From: Methyloglobulus sp. | GTDB lineage: Bacteria; Pseudomonadota; Gammaproteobacteria; Methylococcales; Methylomonadaceae | Direction of reading: 5' to 3' | Length of the DNA: 60,394 nt | NCBI GenBank assembly: GCA_013141505.1 | Contig: JABFQX010000003.1 | Location: 1 to 60,394 of the forward strand | In this document: positions 17,486-27,030 of the stretch, piece after piece | How positions within the stretch are numbered: the stretch's first letter is position 1 | Layout of the letters: each line of letters begins with the position of its first letter | The notes under the pieces: generated by a model | Database searches by the model: none | What the model saw: only the letters and a program-made list of their open reading frames with translations | What the model was told of the DNA's origin: nothing | Made by a program: the position numbers and the translations under genes

Positions 17486-19333
17486 TTATTCTACAGCCAA
17501 TTCATCAGGCTTCCAGAATGCTGTTAATACTAGACCGCTCATGGCTAAAATGTTATTAAATCCCCAAAAAATATTGGTCAGTAAGCCATTCAGGTTGGTG
17601 AAAGTGCCCTGATGATAGCCGTAACCGGCATAGGCTAATCCCGCAATGGTCAGCACAATGACCAAAAACTGTGGTATGACAAGATGAAAGAAATTTCCTT
17701 CCTGGCGTTCCTTGGGAGTGGTCGGAAATTTGATCTGCTTTTTGCGTAAAACAGTCCATAACGCCCGCAAGTTGACCGGAAAAAACGACAAGTATGACGC
17801 TTTGGATTTAAATCCTGCGATACCCCAAGTTCCAAGCATGGTCGCCAGCTCGTTCAGCACCAGAAATGGAAAAATGTGCTTATAAAATTCTACTGAAAAA
17901 CTGGCTATGGGGGCGATTTGGGTAAATAAATAAATTACCGGGGATAGCAGGAACAGAATGTTCCAGATACCTCCAAAATACGACCAGAAGGTCGAAGTGT
18001 ACATGAGTTTTTGCCGCCAATTCAGGCCAGGTTTGAACACCGGATTATCGTTTAGACAAATGTCCAGAGAACCGCCAGCATACTTGAAGCGTTGTACAGT
18101 CCAAGTTTGTAAATCCTGCGGCGATAACATTTTACACTCGACACCTGGATGTAAAACTGATTTCCAATCACGGTCGTGGTCGGAATGCAGAATGATAGAC
18201 GTGTAGATGTCTTCGGAGACATGAAATTTATACGGTGTCATTTCAATTTCATGAATAATTTGCGAAGTCACCGCTTCTCGTAAACGCTCTTGCAAGCGAT
18301 CTTCCGCTTCTTTTTTCTCCAGTTTTTTAGCCACTTTGGACAACGCTTTGGAAATGTCCGGCATCACTTCGTCGATAACGGTATCAATACTGTGCGAATA
18401 AGCCTTTAGCGCGGCCTCCATAATTGCCTCGCGGCGATGAACCGAGCCTGCACCGCAACAAAATGAGGCATTTGCCCAGTTACGACGACGTTGAATAACA
18501 TCGTAAAACATTTGTGGATCATTAACGAACGGGTCTTGACCAATCATGACCGGGCCGCAACATTTTTCAATAAGCCAGCCCAAGGCAAAGCCCGGATACC
18601 AGAGATATTTTTTCATCACGAAACGTAAGTTCTTGCCTTCAGGCAAGTCGAAAAACCACTGTGGCGTTTGCACCCAAGCTACTTTTGGGTCACGGAAATA
18701 ACCCAGTGTGTTTTCCAAAAATGTGGGAAATATCCGGGTATCTGCGTCGCAAATAACAATGAAATCGCCATGGGTTTGTTCCATGGCGTTACGCATATTG
18801 CCCGCTTTAAACCCCATATTATTGTTTCGAGTGATGTAGTTAACACCCAACTCAGCAGCGAGGGCTTGCATGGTTTTGCGTTTACCATCATCCAGAACAT
18901 GAATATTAATCTGGATAGGATGCGGGTAATGCAATTTTTTTGCATCGAGGATGCTTAGTTTGACCAGCTCTTCTTCTTCGTTGTAGGTGGGATAGAACAC
19001 ATCAACGGAAATAAGTTGGTCATGATCTAGTGGATTTTCTTGGGTTTCGGATAATCTGACAGGCGGCGGTTGCTTTGGATAATCTTTTGTTTTCCACAAA
19101 TTCGCAGTAAATAATACCAAACCAATATAGGCAAAAGTTTCTGCTAAAACCAAAGGAATGGCAAACCACAAGGCATCATAGTTCAAGGAATGCGTCCACC
19201 GCCACCATATATACCACGCGCCGACAACCAAGGTTATGGTCGCCACAAACTGGTATAAAAGTTCTCGCCAAGCTGAATAAACCAAAGGTGCCGGCGGCTT
19301 ACGAGTTTCAAATCTATCAAAATAAAATGACAT
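17486..19333 (-). CDS. Cellulose-synthase-like GT2 glycosyltransferase
   Basis: 615 residues: two N-terminal membrane helices (about 25-78), a cytosolic GT-A domain (about 105-425), then about five membrane helices. Processive-synthase residues are D148-D149 (VLDDG), D196-x-D198 (CDADT) and E374-D375 (SEDIY, in place of TED). The acceptor-end QxxRW appears as Q414-R-F-K-Y418 (TVQRFKYAGG). A charged helical insertion of roughly 60 residues (about 303-370) lies between GAGSVHRRE and SEDIY. There is no C-terminal PilZ domain, so c-di-GMP would have to act indirectly. Chain composition is unknown; a beta-linked glucan is inferred from family and neighbours (GH9, OpgC-like, GH2). It is located in the inner membrane. 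Confidence 0.87.
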   Translation of the reverse strand: MSFYFDRFETRKPPAPLVYSAWRELLYQFVATITLVVGAWYIWWRWTHSLNYDALWFAIPLVLAETFAYIGLVLFTANLWKTKDYPKQPPPVRLSETQENPLDHDQLISVDVFYPTYNEEEELVKLSILDAKKLHYPHPIQINIHVLDDGKRKTMQALAAELGVNYITRNNNMGFKAGNMRNAMEQTHGDFIVICDADTRIFPTFLENTLGYFRDPKVAWVQTPQWFFDLPEGKNLRFVMKKYLWYPGFALGWLIEKCCGPVMIGQDPFVNDPQMFYDVIQRRRNWANASFCCGAGSVHRREAIMEAALKAYSHSIDTVIDEVMPDISKALSKVAKKLEKKEAEDRLQERLREAVTSQIIHEIEMTPYKFHVSEDIYTSIILHSDHDRDWKSVLHPGVECKMLSPQDLQTWTVQRFKYAGGSLDICLNDNPVFKPGLNWRQKLMYTSTFWSYFGGIWNILFLLSPVIYLFTQIAPIASFSVEFYKHIFPFLVLNELATMLGTWGIAGFKSKASYLSFFPVNLRALWTVLRKKQIKFPTTPKERQEGNFFHLVIPQFLVIVLTIAGLAYAGYGYHQGTFTNLNGLLTNIFWGFNNILAMSGLVLTAFWKPDELAVE

Positions 19334-19417
19334 TGTGTGTGTTCCTGTTTAGGTCAATTCATGCTGAAACTAAATGTTGGCTTTGACATATTTCATCTTA
19401 ATAAAAGCAGCGCTTTC

Positions 19418-21691
19418 TTAAGGTTTAATATCAAATTCATGTGTGTTTACCCCCAACTTGTTGCCCTTATTGTCAGCAATGGTATAAACCAATTCATAAT
19501 GCCCTGGAACAAGGCTGCTCCAGCTTAGGGCTTGGATTTTTTTGCCGCTATCCGCCGCAATGTCCATCGTCAATTTATGCCTCTCCAGCAACGTTTTGCC
19601 CGCTCTTAAACTGTAGATGATTTGTGCATCTGGGTAGGCCGTTGGCAAATCATTGATAGCCCAAAGCTCGAAGTTGGCAGTTTCGCCGCGTTTATAGCTT
19701 TCCTGTTGCCACTCGATGCTGGGTAAAACGGGCTGATAGGCTTGTTGAAGTGCAGCATAACCCAATTTCGGCAAGCGCCAATAATCAACAACTCCCCAGT
19801 TCATCGACGGCCAATCTTCGACGAACATGAACTGGAAAATCCCGCTTACCGGATGATAACGCTGGCGGCGGTAGGACTCGGCGGCCAACTTTATTAGCTT
19901 AGCCTGATATTTCTGGGTATTGCCGATAAATTCCACAGGGGTCGAACCCATTGGCACTTTCGCATATTTAAAGGTCTCCTTTCGGCGAAAGTTATGGAAC
20001 TCCCACCTGTCCCACTGTTGGTCGGTGACGGGCCAAATATCTTCTTCGGCAATAATTTTTCTTAAGTTAGCGATATCCGGCAATGCTTGTGCACCATATT
20101 CAGCAACTAAACTAATCTTGGTCGGTTGGTTGTAATCAAGCCAACTGCCGCTGTACCAGCCTAACCAGGGGTGCTCTCCAGATGCTGAATAAGGATGCAC
20201 ATAACGGGTTTTATCCAGTGGATAGATGGCTTGATAAAGTTTGTCCGTCAATATCTTGTTTTGTAGCTTGTTGTAATGCTTATACTTGGTGGCCATCCAG
20301 GGCGCATCCCAGGTGGGTTCGTTAATCAAGCTCCAGACGATGATTGATGGGTGATTGTAGAAAACATTCACCATATCGCGTGCTTGACGAACAGCATTTC
20401 GGGTAAATTCTGCATCTTCCAAATATCCCCATTGCAACGGGAAGTCTTGCCAGTTCAATAATCCAGCCTCATCGCATTGCCGATAATAATCATCTGCCGT
20501 GATATGGGCGTGTACCCTGACGATATTGATATTCGCAGCTTTCATCAGGGCGATATCTTGTGCAAAACGCTCTGGCGTCATTTCGCTTAACCATTGCGTG
20601 GCGATATAGTTGGTGCCCCGCAGGAACATGCGCCTACCATTGATCAGCCACTCATTTTGGGCTTTGTCATAACGGACATCACGAAATCCGAATGTCACCG
20701 TTTTAGTGTCTATGACTTGTTTGTCGGCAACAACATTGATTGTCAACTGGTAGAGATTGGCTTTGCCTTGATCCCAAGGCCACCACAATTCTGGCTTGTC
20801 AACCGTAATTGGTACATTAATACTATTAAACCCAGGTGACAGCGTTTGGGAAATTTCTTTTGAAACACTTTGTGTCGATGGAAAATTGAAGGGTTTTATG
20901 TTGAATTGAATAGTTACCGGCTTGGCCGTCGTTTGTTTCAGCCCAACTTGCAATTGCACAGCTGCATTGGCAGTATGTGCAGGTAGGTTTAGTTGCGGAG
21001 AAACTTTAACTTCCTCTATTAAAGCTGCATCATGGATTTCTAAATCGACTGATGCCCATATACCCCCCGTATTCTGTTCCTGCCCGCGTTCCGACCACGC
21101 CCCACCCGGACGGGTATCATGATGTCCGAAAATGCCCTTGATATAACGCTTATGTAGAGACCAATCCTCAACCATTTTTTCCAGTGGACTGTTGACCTTG
21201 ACCATGAGGTGGTTTTCTTTGCCAAACAACACGGCTTTTGAAATATCGAAACCGAATGGTTGAAAATAGCCTTCGTGAAAACCAATATACTTACCATTCA
21301 GCCAAACTTCAGCCGTGTAATCGACACCGGAAAATTTAAGTGTAATATGCTTGCGTGCAATCTCATCAGAAAGAGTGAATTTCTTGCTGTACCATGCAAC
21401 ACCGCTAATATCGCGACCCTGTAGATACCAGTTGGCTGGAACATGAATATCCGTCCAACGATCAACATCATTCTTTGAGACTTCATTGATGAAACTATTT
21501 GAATCACCCGGCTTAAACTTCCATACCCCAGAAAGAGGAATGATCTGCCGTCCAGAAGCTGTCCCACTTTGGGGAAGTTGTGCCGCCACCGGCAAAGAAA
21601 TGCCATTTAAAAGCAAAGAGGCAACAAGTGCTAAAAATAGTCTATGGCAAAAAACCTTAGTAAAGGATAGGTAAAAATCATTCATCAGCAT
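19418..21691 (-). CDS. Exported glycoside hydrolase family 2
   Basis: About 757 residues; ATGs at 21691 and 21685 and a TTG at 21697 are all possible because no strong ribosome site is visible. A signal peptide ends near VAAQ. Domains in order are a jelly-roll sugar-binding domain (about 45-215, with VWLNGKYIGFHEGYFQPF), an Ig-like domain, a TIM barrel (RGTNYIATQW) with acid/base Glu in WSLINEPTW and nucleophile Glu in VAEYGAQ, and a further C-terminal beta domain. GH2 includes beta-galactosidases, -mannosidases and -glucuronidases; the substrate is not evident. It heads the polysaccharide locus, 84 bp before GT2, and faces the divergent hybrid kinase gene. A periplasmic or secreted editing or turnover role is inferred. 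Confidence 0.88.
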   Translation of the reverse strand: MLMNDFYLSFTKVFCHRLFLALVASLLLNGISLPVAAQLPQSGTASGRQIIPLSGVWKFKPGDSNSFINEVSKNDVDRWTDIHVPANWYLQGRDISGVAWYSKKFTLSDEIARKHITLKFSGVDYTAEVWLNGKYIGFHEGYFQPFGFDISKAVLFGKENHLMVKVNSPLEKMVEDWSLHKRYIKGIFGHHDTRPGGAWSERGQEQNTGGIWASVDLEIHDAALIEEVKVSPQLNLPAHTANAAVQLQVGLKQTTAKPVTIQFNIKPFNFPSTQSVSKEISQTLSPGFNSINVPITVDKPELWWPWDQGKANLYQLTINVVADKQVIDTKTVTFGFRDVRYDKAQNEWLINGRRMFLRGTNYIATQWLSEMTPERFAQDIALMKAANINIVRVHAHITADDYYRQCDEAGLLNWQDFPLQWGYLEDAEFTRNAVRQARDMVNVFYNHPSIIVWSLINEPTWDAPWMATKYKHYNKLQNKILTDKLYQAIYPLDKTRYVHPYSASGEHPWLGWYSGSWLDYNQPTKISLVAEYGAQALPDIANLRKIIAEEDIWPVTDQQWDRWEFHNFRRKETFKYAKVPMGSTPVEFIGNTQKYQAKLIKLAAESYRRQRYHPVSGIFQFMFVEDWPSMNWGVVDYWRLPKLGYAALQQAYQPVLPSIEWQQESYKRGETANFELWAINDLPTAYPDAQIIYSLRAGKTLLERHKLTMDIAADSGKKIQALSWSSLVPGHYELVYTIADNKGNKLGVNTHEFDIKP

Positions 21692-22028
21692 CAACAAGGC
21701 CGCTTTATTTTATTGTTTAACAAATAGTTGTGTAGATTAACAACGAAAAACCATCAGATTTTAATTAACTTTATGTTTTGGCAAACACTCACAATAACCA
21801 ATACTAGCTGAATATTTGAATAAGTCATGGGTATCTCCCCAAATTCAGGATATTTTTAATTTTTTACTGCCCCTATTTAATTTCTTGAAGGCTATACTTG
21901 GTGCAAGACTAGTTAAAATGTGGGCAAATAACGGCTTAAGCATTATCCATCTAGGGCGTGCGGTTCTCATCCTCTAGGCTCTTCTTAAATAGACACGACA
22001 GCACGTATTCGTAGAAACATAAAAAACT
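21692..22028. promoter_or_regulatory. Divergent intergenic region between the polysaccharide locus and the hybrid kinase
   Basis: This AT-rich spacer of about 340 bases separates two divergent transcription units and must carry promoters for both, but I cannot point to convincing -35/-10 pairs on either strand. There are no coding frames of note and no clear hairpins. Confidence 0.4.
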
Positions 22029-25000
22029 GTGAAAAAGCCCCTTAATGCAACCCAACAATTAAACCGACGTTTCTTATGGTCATTACTGATTATCAGCCTG
22101 ATCATCAGTGTCACCGAGTTCCTTGTGATGCTCGGCTTGGAGCTGTATCAGCAATCGGGCAAAATCTTAAACCCAATCGAAGAGACAACCGTTGACACTC
22201 TTTTCCTTACATTAATATCGGGGCCTTTATTGTGGTTTATTGTCATGCGCCGCTTGGTTGTTGCGATTGGCCGCGAACAGGAGAAAGTCGCCGAGCAAGA
22301 CCGCCAAAATAATGAGCTTCGCACTGCGCTGGACGCTCATGCCTTAGTGAGTATCACCGATAAAAAAGGACGGATTATTTATGTCAACGAAAGGTTTAGC
22401 CAGGTCTCAGGCTATGTTCAAGTCGAATTACTAGGGCAGGATCATCGTATTATCAACTCAGGTGTTCATGATAAAGGCTTCTTTCAGGGATTGTGGCAAA
22501 CTATTAGCCAGGGTCAAACTTGGCAGGGAAGCATTTGTAACCGAAGCAAAAATGGCCAGCTGTATTGGGTAGATAGTACCATCGTACCCTTGTTGGACGA
22601 ACAAGGAAGACCTCGACAATACATTTCGATACGCCGTGACATCACCACCCAAAAAGAAAACGAGTCTCGCTTAAAGACGCTCAAAAGAGCTGTCGATGCG
22701 TGCAGTGAAATGATAATGATCACCGATGCCAAAGGTGGGATCCAATACGCCAATCCGGTTTTATACCAATTTAGCGGTTGGACGGAAGACACATTAGTTG
22801 GAAAACAGGCCAGCATTTTCAACAATCCCAATAATAGCCCACAAGTCCTCGAAATCATGGAGCAAGCACTAACACGAGGAGAAAGCTGGACTGGCAGAAT
22901 ACTAAGCCGTCGTAAAGGTATAGCACCAATCCGTATAGCAGGGCAAAGTTTGCCACCTGATCCTTTGGCGTTCTGGGCCGAAATCAGTATTACTCCAGTC
23001 CTGAATGATGATGTTTCGTTGTTTGGTTATGTACAAATTTTACGTGACATTAGCACCTTGGTTGCCGAAGAACTACAGCAACAATTGGAGAAGGCCGATA
23101 CCGATGCACGCCTGAAAATAGCGGACACTTTGCAGCGCAATGTGTCCTTAGAAGAACGTTTCAAAACCGTATTGGATATTCTTTTCTCGCTTAACGCCTT
23201 GGATTTACAACGCAAAGGTGGAATATTTTTAAAATCACAACCTGAAAAAACTCTAGAAATGTTTGTTTTGCAGGGAAATTTCAGTGCTGAATTTATCGAA
23301 AAAGAACAGCGGATATTATTTGGCGATTGCTTATGCGGTAAAGCTGCACAAACTAATGAGCTGTTGATCTCGGACGATTGTTTTTGCGACCCACGCCATG
23401 AGCACACCTTTGTCGGCATGCAAGCTCACGGGCATTTCATTGTGCCATTAGCATCCGGGGATGACGTATTGGGAATCATGTTCCTTTATACCGATCCGTA
23501 CCCGAACCATAATGAAAATCGTGTAACCATGCTCAAGCAAGTCGGTGAATTGATGGCGCTTGCTATCATGCGTGAGCAAACTCAAGCCACCCTCGAAAAA
23601 GCCCGTGACATGGCAATGCAAGCCTCTTTGTCCAAAAGTGAATTTCTCGCAAACATGAGTCACGAAATCCGCACACCTATGAACGGCGTATTAGGAATGC
23701 TAGACCTGTTAAATGACACGCAGTTATCGCGCACCCAGTGGGATTTGGTGGAAACCGCCCATAATTCGGCAGAATCGTTGTTGGAAATTATCAATGATAT
23801 TCTCGATTTTTCAAAGCTGGAAGCCGGAAAAATAGACGTTGAAAAAATTAGTTTTAATCTTGGTACACTGGTTGAGGAGGTTTCTACTTTACTAGCCAGG
23901 CGTGCCTTTGCAAAAGGACTGGAATTAAGTTGTTTTCTACCGCCTGATCTGAAGCCAAAATGGTTTGGCGACCCAATGCGGATTCGCCAAGTGCTTACCA
24001 ATTTAATTGGAAATGCTATCAAATTTACTGAGCAAGGTGAAGTTTCAGTCACCTTAAAACAGATCATCCGTGACGGTGATTTGGAGCTATTTCGTTTCGA
24101 GATACGCGACACAGGCATTGGCATACCACCTGCCGTCCAAATGCGTTTATTCCAACCTTTTAGCCAAGCTGAAACAGCCACTGCTCGCCGCTTTGGAGGC
24201 ACTGGACTCGGGCTTTCCATTTGCAAGAGCCTAATCGCCTTAATGGGGGGTACTATTGGCTTGGAAAGCGCCGCTGAAAAAGGCTCTTGTTTTTGGTTTA
24301 ACCTACCACTGTCTGTCGATAACCATAAGCACATTGATCCGATTATTGATTTTTCGGGAAAACGCGTTCTCGTAGTAGACGACAACGCCACCAACCGGAT
24401 TATCCTCGGTCATTATCTAAACCATTGGGGGCTAGATTTTGGTCAAGTAGACAATGGGCAGGCTGCCTTGGACGAATTAGGCTTAGCCTATGATTCCAAT
24501 CATCCTTACGATGTGATCATACTGGATATGCATATGCCCAACATGGATGGCTTAACTTTAGCGGGCAAACTTGCTGAAAACCCCCATTTCGCAAACATTC
24601 CCCGTATTTTATTATCCTCGGGCGTTTTAATTGGTGAAGATCAACGACGTAAATTTGGCCTGGCTTACAGCCTTTTGAAGCCAGCACGCCAATCACAGCT
24701 TTTTGAAGCTATCGCAGGTTCGTTCAGCGTCAACAAAGCGGAGGAAGTATTACATGTCCCTCCAGAAACACTATTGCCTGATTATCATGACAAGAAAATC
24801 CTGGTTGTTGAGGACAATAAGGTAAACCAAAAAGTGATACTTGGCTTACTCGCTAAATTCAAAATCAAGCCTGCCGTCGCTGATAATGGTCAAATTGCGC
24901 TGGATATAATCGCTAACGCCTCATTCGACCTGATCTTTATGGATTGCCAAATGCCGGTTCTCGATGGTTATGAAACCACTGCCACAATCCGTAACCGTGA

Positions 25001-25568
25001 ACAACAAAGTGCTTCTGCTCGGCAAATAATCGTCGCATTAACAGCACACGCAATAACCGGGGAGCGCGAGAAGTGTCTAGCTGCTGGCATGGACGACTAT
25101 CTAAGTAAACCCATCAGGCGCAATCAGCTTGCTACAATATTGACCCGTTGGTTAGATAAAGGAACGGCACACACTTCCGATAATATTTTGATGCCTGCGG
25201 CTATAGCGAGTGAAATCGCAAAACCCATGTCCGGTAAAGTTTGGGATGAAGCGCTAACACTAAAGCATCTGGATGGGGACAAGGAATTATTAACAGATAT
25301 GATTACCTTATTTCTTGAGGAAATACCTGGGCAACTTACAAAACTGTATGATACCTATAACCTACATGAGCTGTTCGAACTCGCCAATATGGCTCATGCC
25401 ATCAAAGGTTCGGTAAGCCTCTTTTGTGCCAAGACGGCCGTTGAAGACGCAGCCACACTAGAACGGGCAGCCCGTCACAATGAACCCGCTAATTATCAGG
25501 TAATGATCGATACCTTAGCGCATAGCGTTAAGGTACTAATGGATGACCTACGAAAACACTTAAAGTAA
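22029..25568 (+). CDS. BarA-like hybrid sensor histidine kinase (PAS-PAS-GAF-HK-REC-REC-HPt)
   Basis: 1179 residues, GTG start. Two membrane helices (about 14-38 and 55-75) are followed by two PAS/PAC units (about 95-215 and 220-345), a GAF domain (about 370-520), HisKA with H545 (MSHEIRTPMNG), HATPase (GNAIKFT, DTGIGIP, GGTGLGLSI), receiver 1 with D833 (ILDMHMPNMDG), receiver 2 with D972 (FMDCQMPVLDG) and a C-terminal HPt with H1123 (AHAIKGS). The architecture allows a His-Asp-His-Asp relay to a separate regulator. The receiver-PP2C protein at 10772 is a possible partner by proximity only. It is divergent from the polysaccharide genes and 91 bp upstream of a sugar transporter. Confidence 0.92.
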   Translation: MKKPLNATQQLNRRFLWSLLIISLIISVTEFLVMLGLELYQQSGKILNPIEETTVDTLFLTLISGPLLWFIVMRRLVVAIGREQEKVAEQDRQNNELRTALDAHALVSITDKKGRIIYVNERFSQVSGYVQVELLGQDHRIINSGVHDKGFFQGLWQTISQGQTWQGSICNRSKNGQLYWVDSTIVPLLDEQGRPRQYISIRRDITTQKENESRLKTLKRAVDACSEMIMITDAKGGIQYANPVLYQFSGWTEDTLVGKQASIFNNPNNSPQVLEIMEQALTRGESWTGRILSRRKGIAPIRIAGQSLPPDPLAFWAEISITPVLNDDVSLFGYVQILRDISTLVAEELQQQLEKADTDARLKIADTLQRNVSLEERFKTVLDILFSLNALDLQRKGGIFLKSQPEKTLEMFVLQGNFSAEFIEKEQRILFGDCLCGKAAQTNELLISDDCFCDPRHEHTFVGMQAHGHFIVPLASGDDVLGIMFLYTDPYPNHNENRVTMLKQVGELMALAIMREQTQATLEKARDMAMQASLSKSEFLANMSHEIRTPMNGVLGMLDLLNDTQLSRTQWDLVETAHNSAESLLEIINDILDFSKLEAGKIDVEKISFNLGTLVEEVSTLLARRAFAKGLELSCFLPPDLKPKWFGDPMRIRQVLTNLIGNAIKFTEQGEVSVTLKQIIRDGDLELFRFEIRDTGIGIPPAVQMRLFQPFSQAETATARRFGGTGLGLSICKSLIALMGGTIGLESAAEKGSCFWFNLPLSVDNHKHIDPIIDFSGKRVLVVDDNATNRIILGHYLNHWGLDFGQVDNGQAALDELGLAYDSNHPYDVIILDMHMPNMDGLTLAGKLAENPHFANIPRILLSSGVLIGEDQRRKFGLAYSLLKPARQSQLFEAIAGSFSVNKAEEVLHVPPETLLPDYHDKKILVVEDNKVNQKVILGLLAKFKIKPAVADNGQIALDIIANASFDLIFMDCQMPVLDGYETTATIRNREQQSASARQIIVALTAHAITGEREKCLAAGMDDYLSKPIRRNQLATILTRWLDKGTAHTSDNILMPAAIASEIAKPMSGKVWDEALTLKHLDGDKELLTDMITLFLEEIPGQLTKLYDTYNLHELFELANMAHAIKGSVSLFCAKTAVEDAATLERAARHNEPANYQVMIDTLAHSVKVLMDDLRKHLK

Positions 25569-25659
25569 GAGGAATGACAAATGACTAGGTCGATTTGTGC
25601 TTTACCGAAAGTAAACTAAAAATAGCCTAGAAAAAATAACCACTTAATAAAATCAAGTT

Positions 25660-26973
25660 ATGGCTAATTCAACAAATACCACAACACATTCAAATAAAAA
25701 CCCTACTAATCAAGGTCACTTTTTAACATTGTCGTTACTGACCTCATTATTTTTCATGTGGGGCTTTATTACTTCCTTGAATGATATTTTGATTCCCCAT
25801 TTGAAATCGGTGTTTACGCTAAGTTACACAAAGGCAATGCTTGTGCAGTTTTGTTTCTTTACCGCTTACTTCGTGGTGTCTTTACCAAGTGGCTACCTGG
25901 TTGGAAAAATCGGTTATAAAAGTGGCATTGTGGTCGGATTGCTGATTGCTGGTACGGGTTGCTTACTCTTCTATCCGGCTGCTAATTTTCAATCCTACCC
26001 TTTATTTTTAGGCGCTTTTTTTGTGCTGGCTTCCGGAATTAGCCTGTTACAGGTTGCCGCTAATTCCTATGTCATTTTATTAGGTAATCCAGAAACGGCG
26101 TCCAGCCGGTTAACATTGACGCAAGGATTTAATTCTCTGGGAACGACCATTGCGCCTTATATCGGGGCGTTATTTATTATGGCTACCGCCGTTAAAACGA
26201 GCGATGAAATTAACTTATTGCTCCCAAATGAATTATTGACATATCAAACACAACAGGCAACAACTGTCCAATATTCTTATCTCGTGCTTGCCGCTCTCCT
26301 ATTTTTGATAGCATTGACTTTTTTTTTAACCAGACTTCCCAACGTCATAACATCCATTCCGCCCGATACCAGCACTCATCACCAAGCTGGCCTACAGCTT
26401 ACTCAAATCAGTGCCTGGAACTACAAACATTTAAAATTGGGGGCGATAGCTATTTTTGTTTACGTGGGCGGCGAGGTTTCCATCGGCAGCTTTCTAGTGA
26501 GTTTTTTAGGACAGCCCGAGATTGCGAGTTTGGCAGAACAGGAGGCCGGTAAATATGTCTCGTTGTACTGGGGCGGCGCAATGGTAGGGCGCTTCCTTGG
26601 CACGGCAATTATGCAAAAAATCACGCCGCAAACACTACTCACTTTCAACGCCATTCTTGCAATTGTGTTGATCATTTCCGCTATGGCGACTAGCGGTAGC
26701 CTTGCTATGTGGAGCTTACTTGGCGTTGGCTTGTTCAACTCGATTATGTTTCCGACTATCTATTCCCTCGCTTTAAACGGTTTAGGCGAATGCTCTGCAC
26801 AAGGGTCAGGAATATTGTGTATGGCAATTGTCGGTGGTGCGATAATTCCACTGATGCAGGGTCTTTTTGCCGATAATATCGGTATTCAGAAAGCCCTTTT
26901 TTTACCTATGCTCTGTTACCTATTTGTTGCCTATTATGGCTACTGGGGATCTCGATTTTCCTTGTCAGAATGA
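25660..26973 (+). CDS. FucP-family sugar/H+ symporter (MFS)
   Basis: 437 residues with about twelve membrane helices. The opening LTSLFFMWGFITSLNDILIPHL and the QVAANSYVILLG region are typical of the fucose/glucose/galactose permease branch of the major facilitator superfamily. It would import a hexose with protons across the inner membrane. For a likely methanotroph a dedicated hexose importer is unusual; it could recover sugars released by the GH2/GH9 enzymes nearby. It lies 91 bp downstream of the hybrid kinase on the same strand. The exact sugar cannot be assigned. Confidence 0.87.
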   Translation: MANSTNTTTHSNKNPTNQGHFLTLSLLTSLFFMWGFITSLNDILIPHLKSVFTLSYTKAMLVQFCFFTAYFVVSLPSGYLVGKIGYKSGIVVGLLIAGTGCLLFYPAANFQSYPLFLGAFFVLASGISLLQVAANSYVILLGNPETASSRLTLTQGFNSLGTTIAPYIGALFIMATAVKTSDEINLLLPNELLTYQTQQATTVQYSYLVLAALLFLIALTFFLTRLPNVITSIPPDTSTHHQAGLQLTQISAWNYKHLKLGAIAIFVYVGGEVSIGSFLVSFLGQPEIASLAEQEAGKYVSLYWGGAMVGRFLGTAIMQKITPQTLLTFNAILAIVLIISAMATSGSLAMWSLLGVGLFNSIMFPTIYSLALNGLGECSAQGSGILCMAIVGGAIIPLMQGLFADNIGIQKALFLPMLCYLFVAYYGYWGSRFSLSE

Positions 26974-27030
26974 TTTACAAATTTTTCTTTTGTGTTGCCG
27001 GGTGAGCAAGTAAGCCATGACCAGTAATTA

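Noticed and set aside
23660-24394. 244-codon antisense frame inside the BarA-like kinase
   Set aside because: Long antisense frames are common opposite conserved kinase domains; low-complexity Ser-rich product with no signals.
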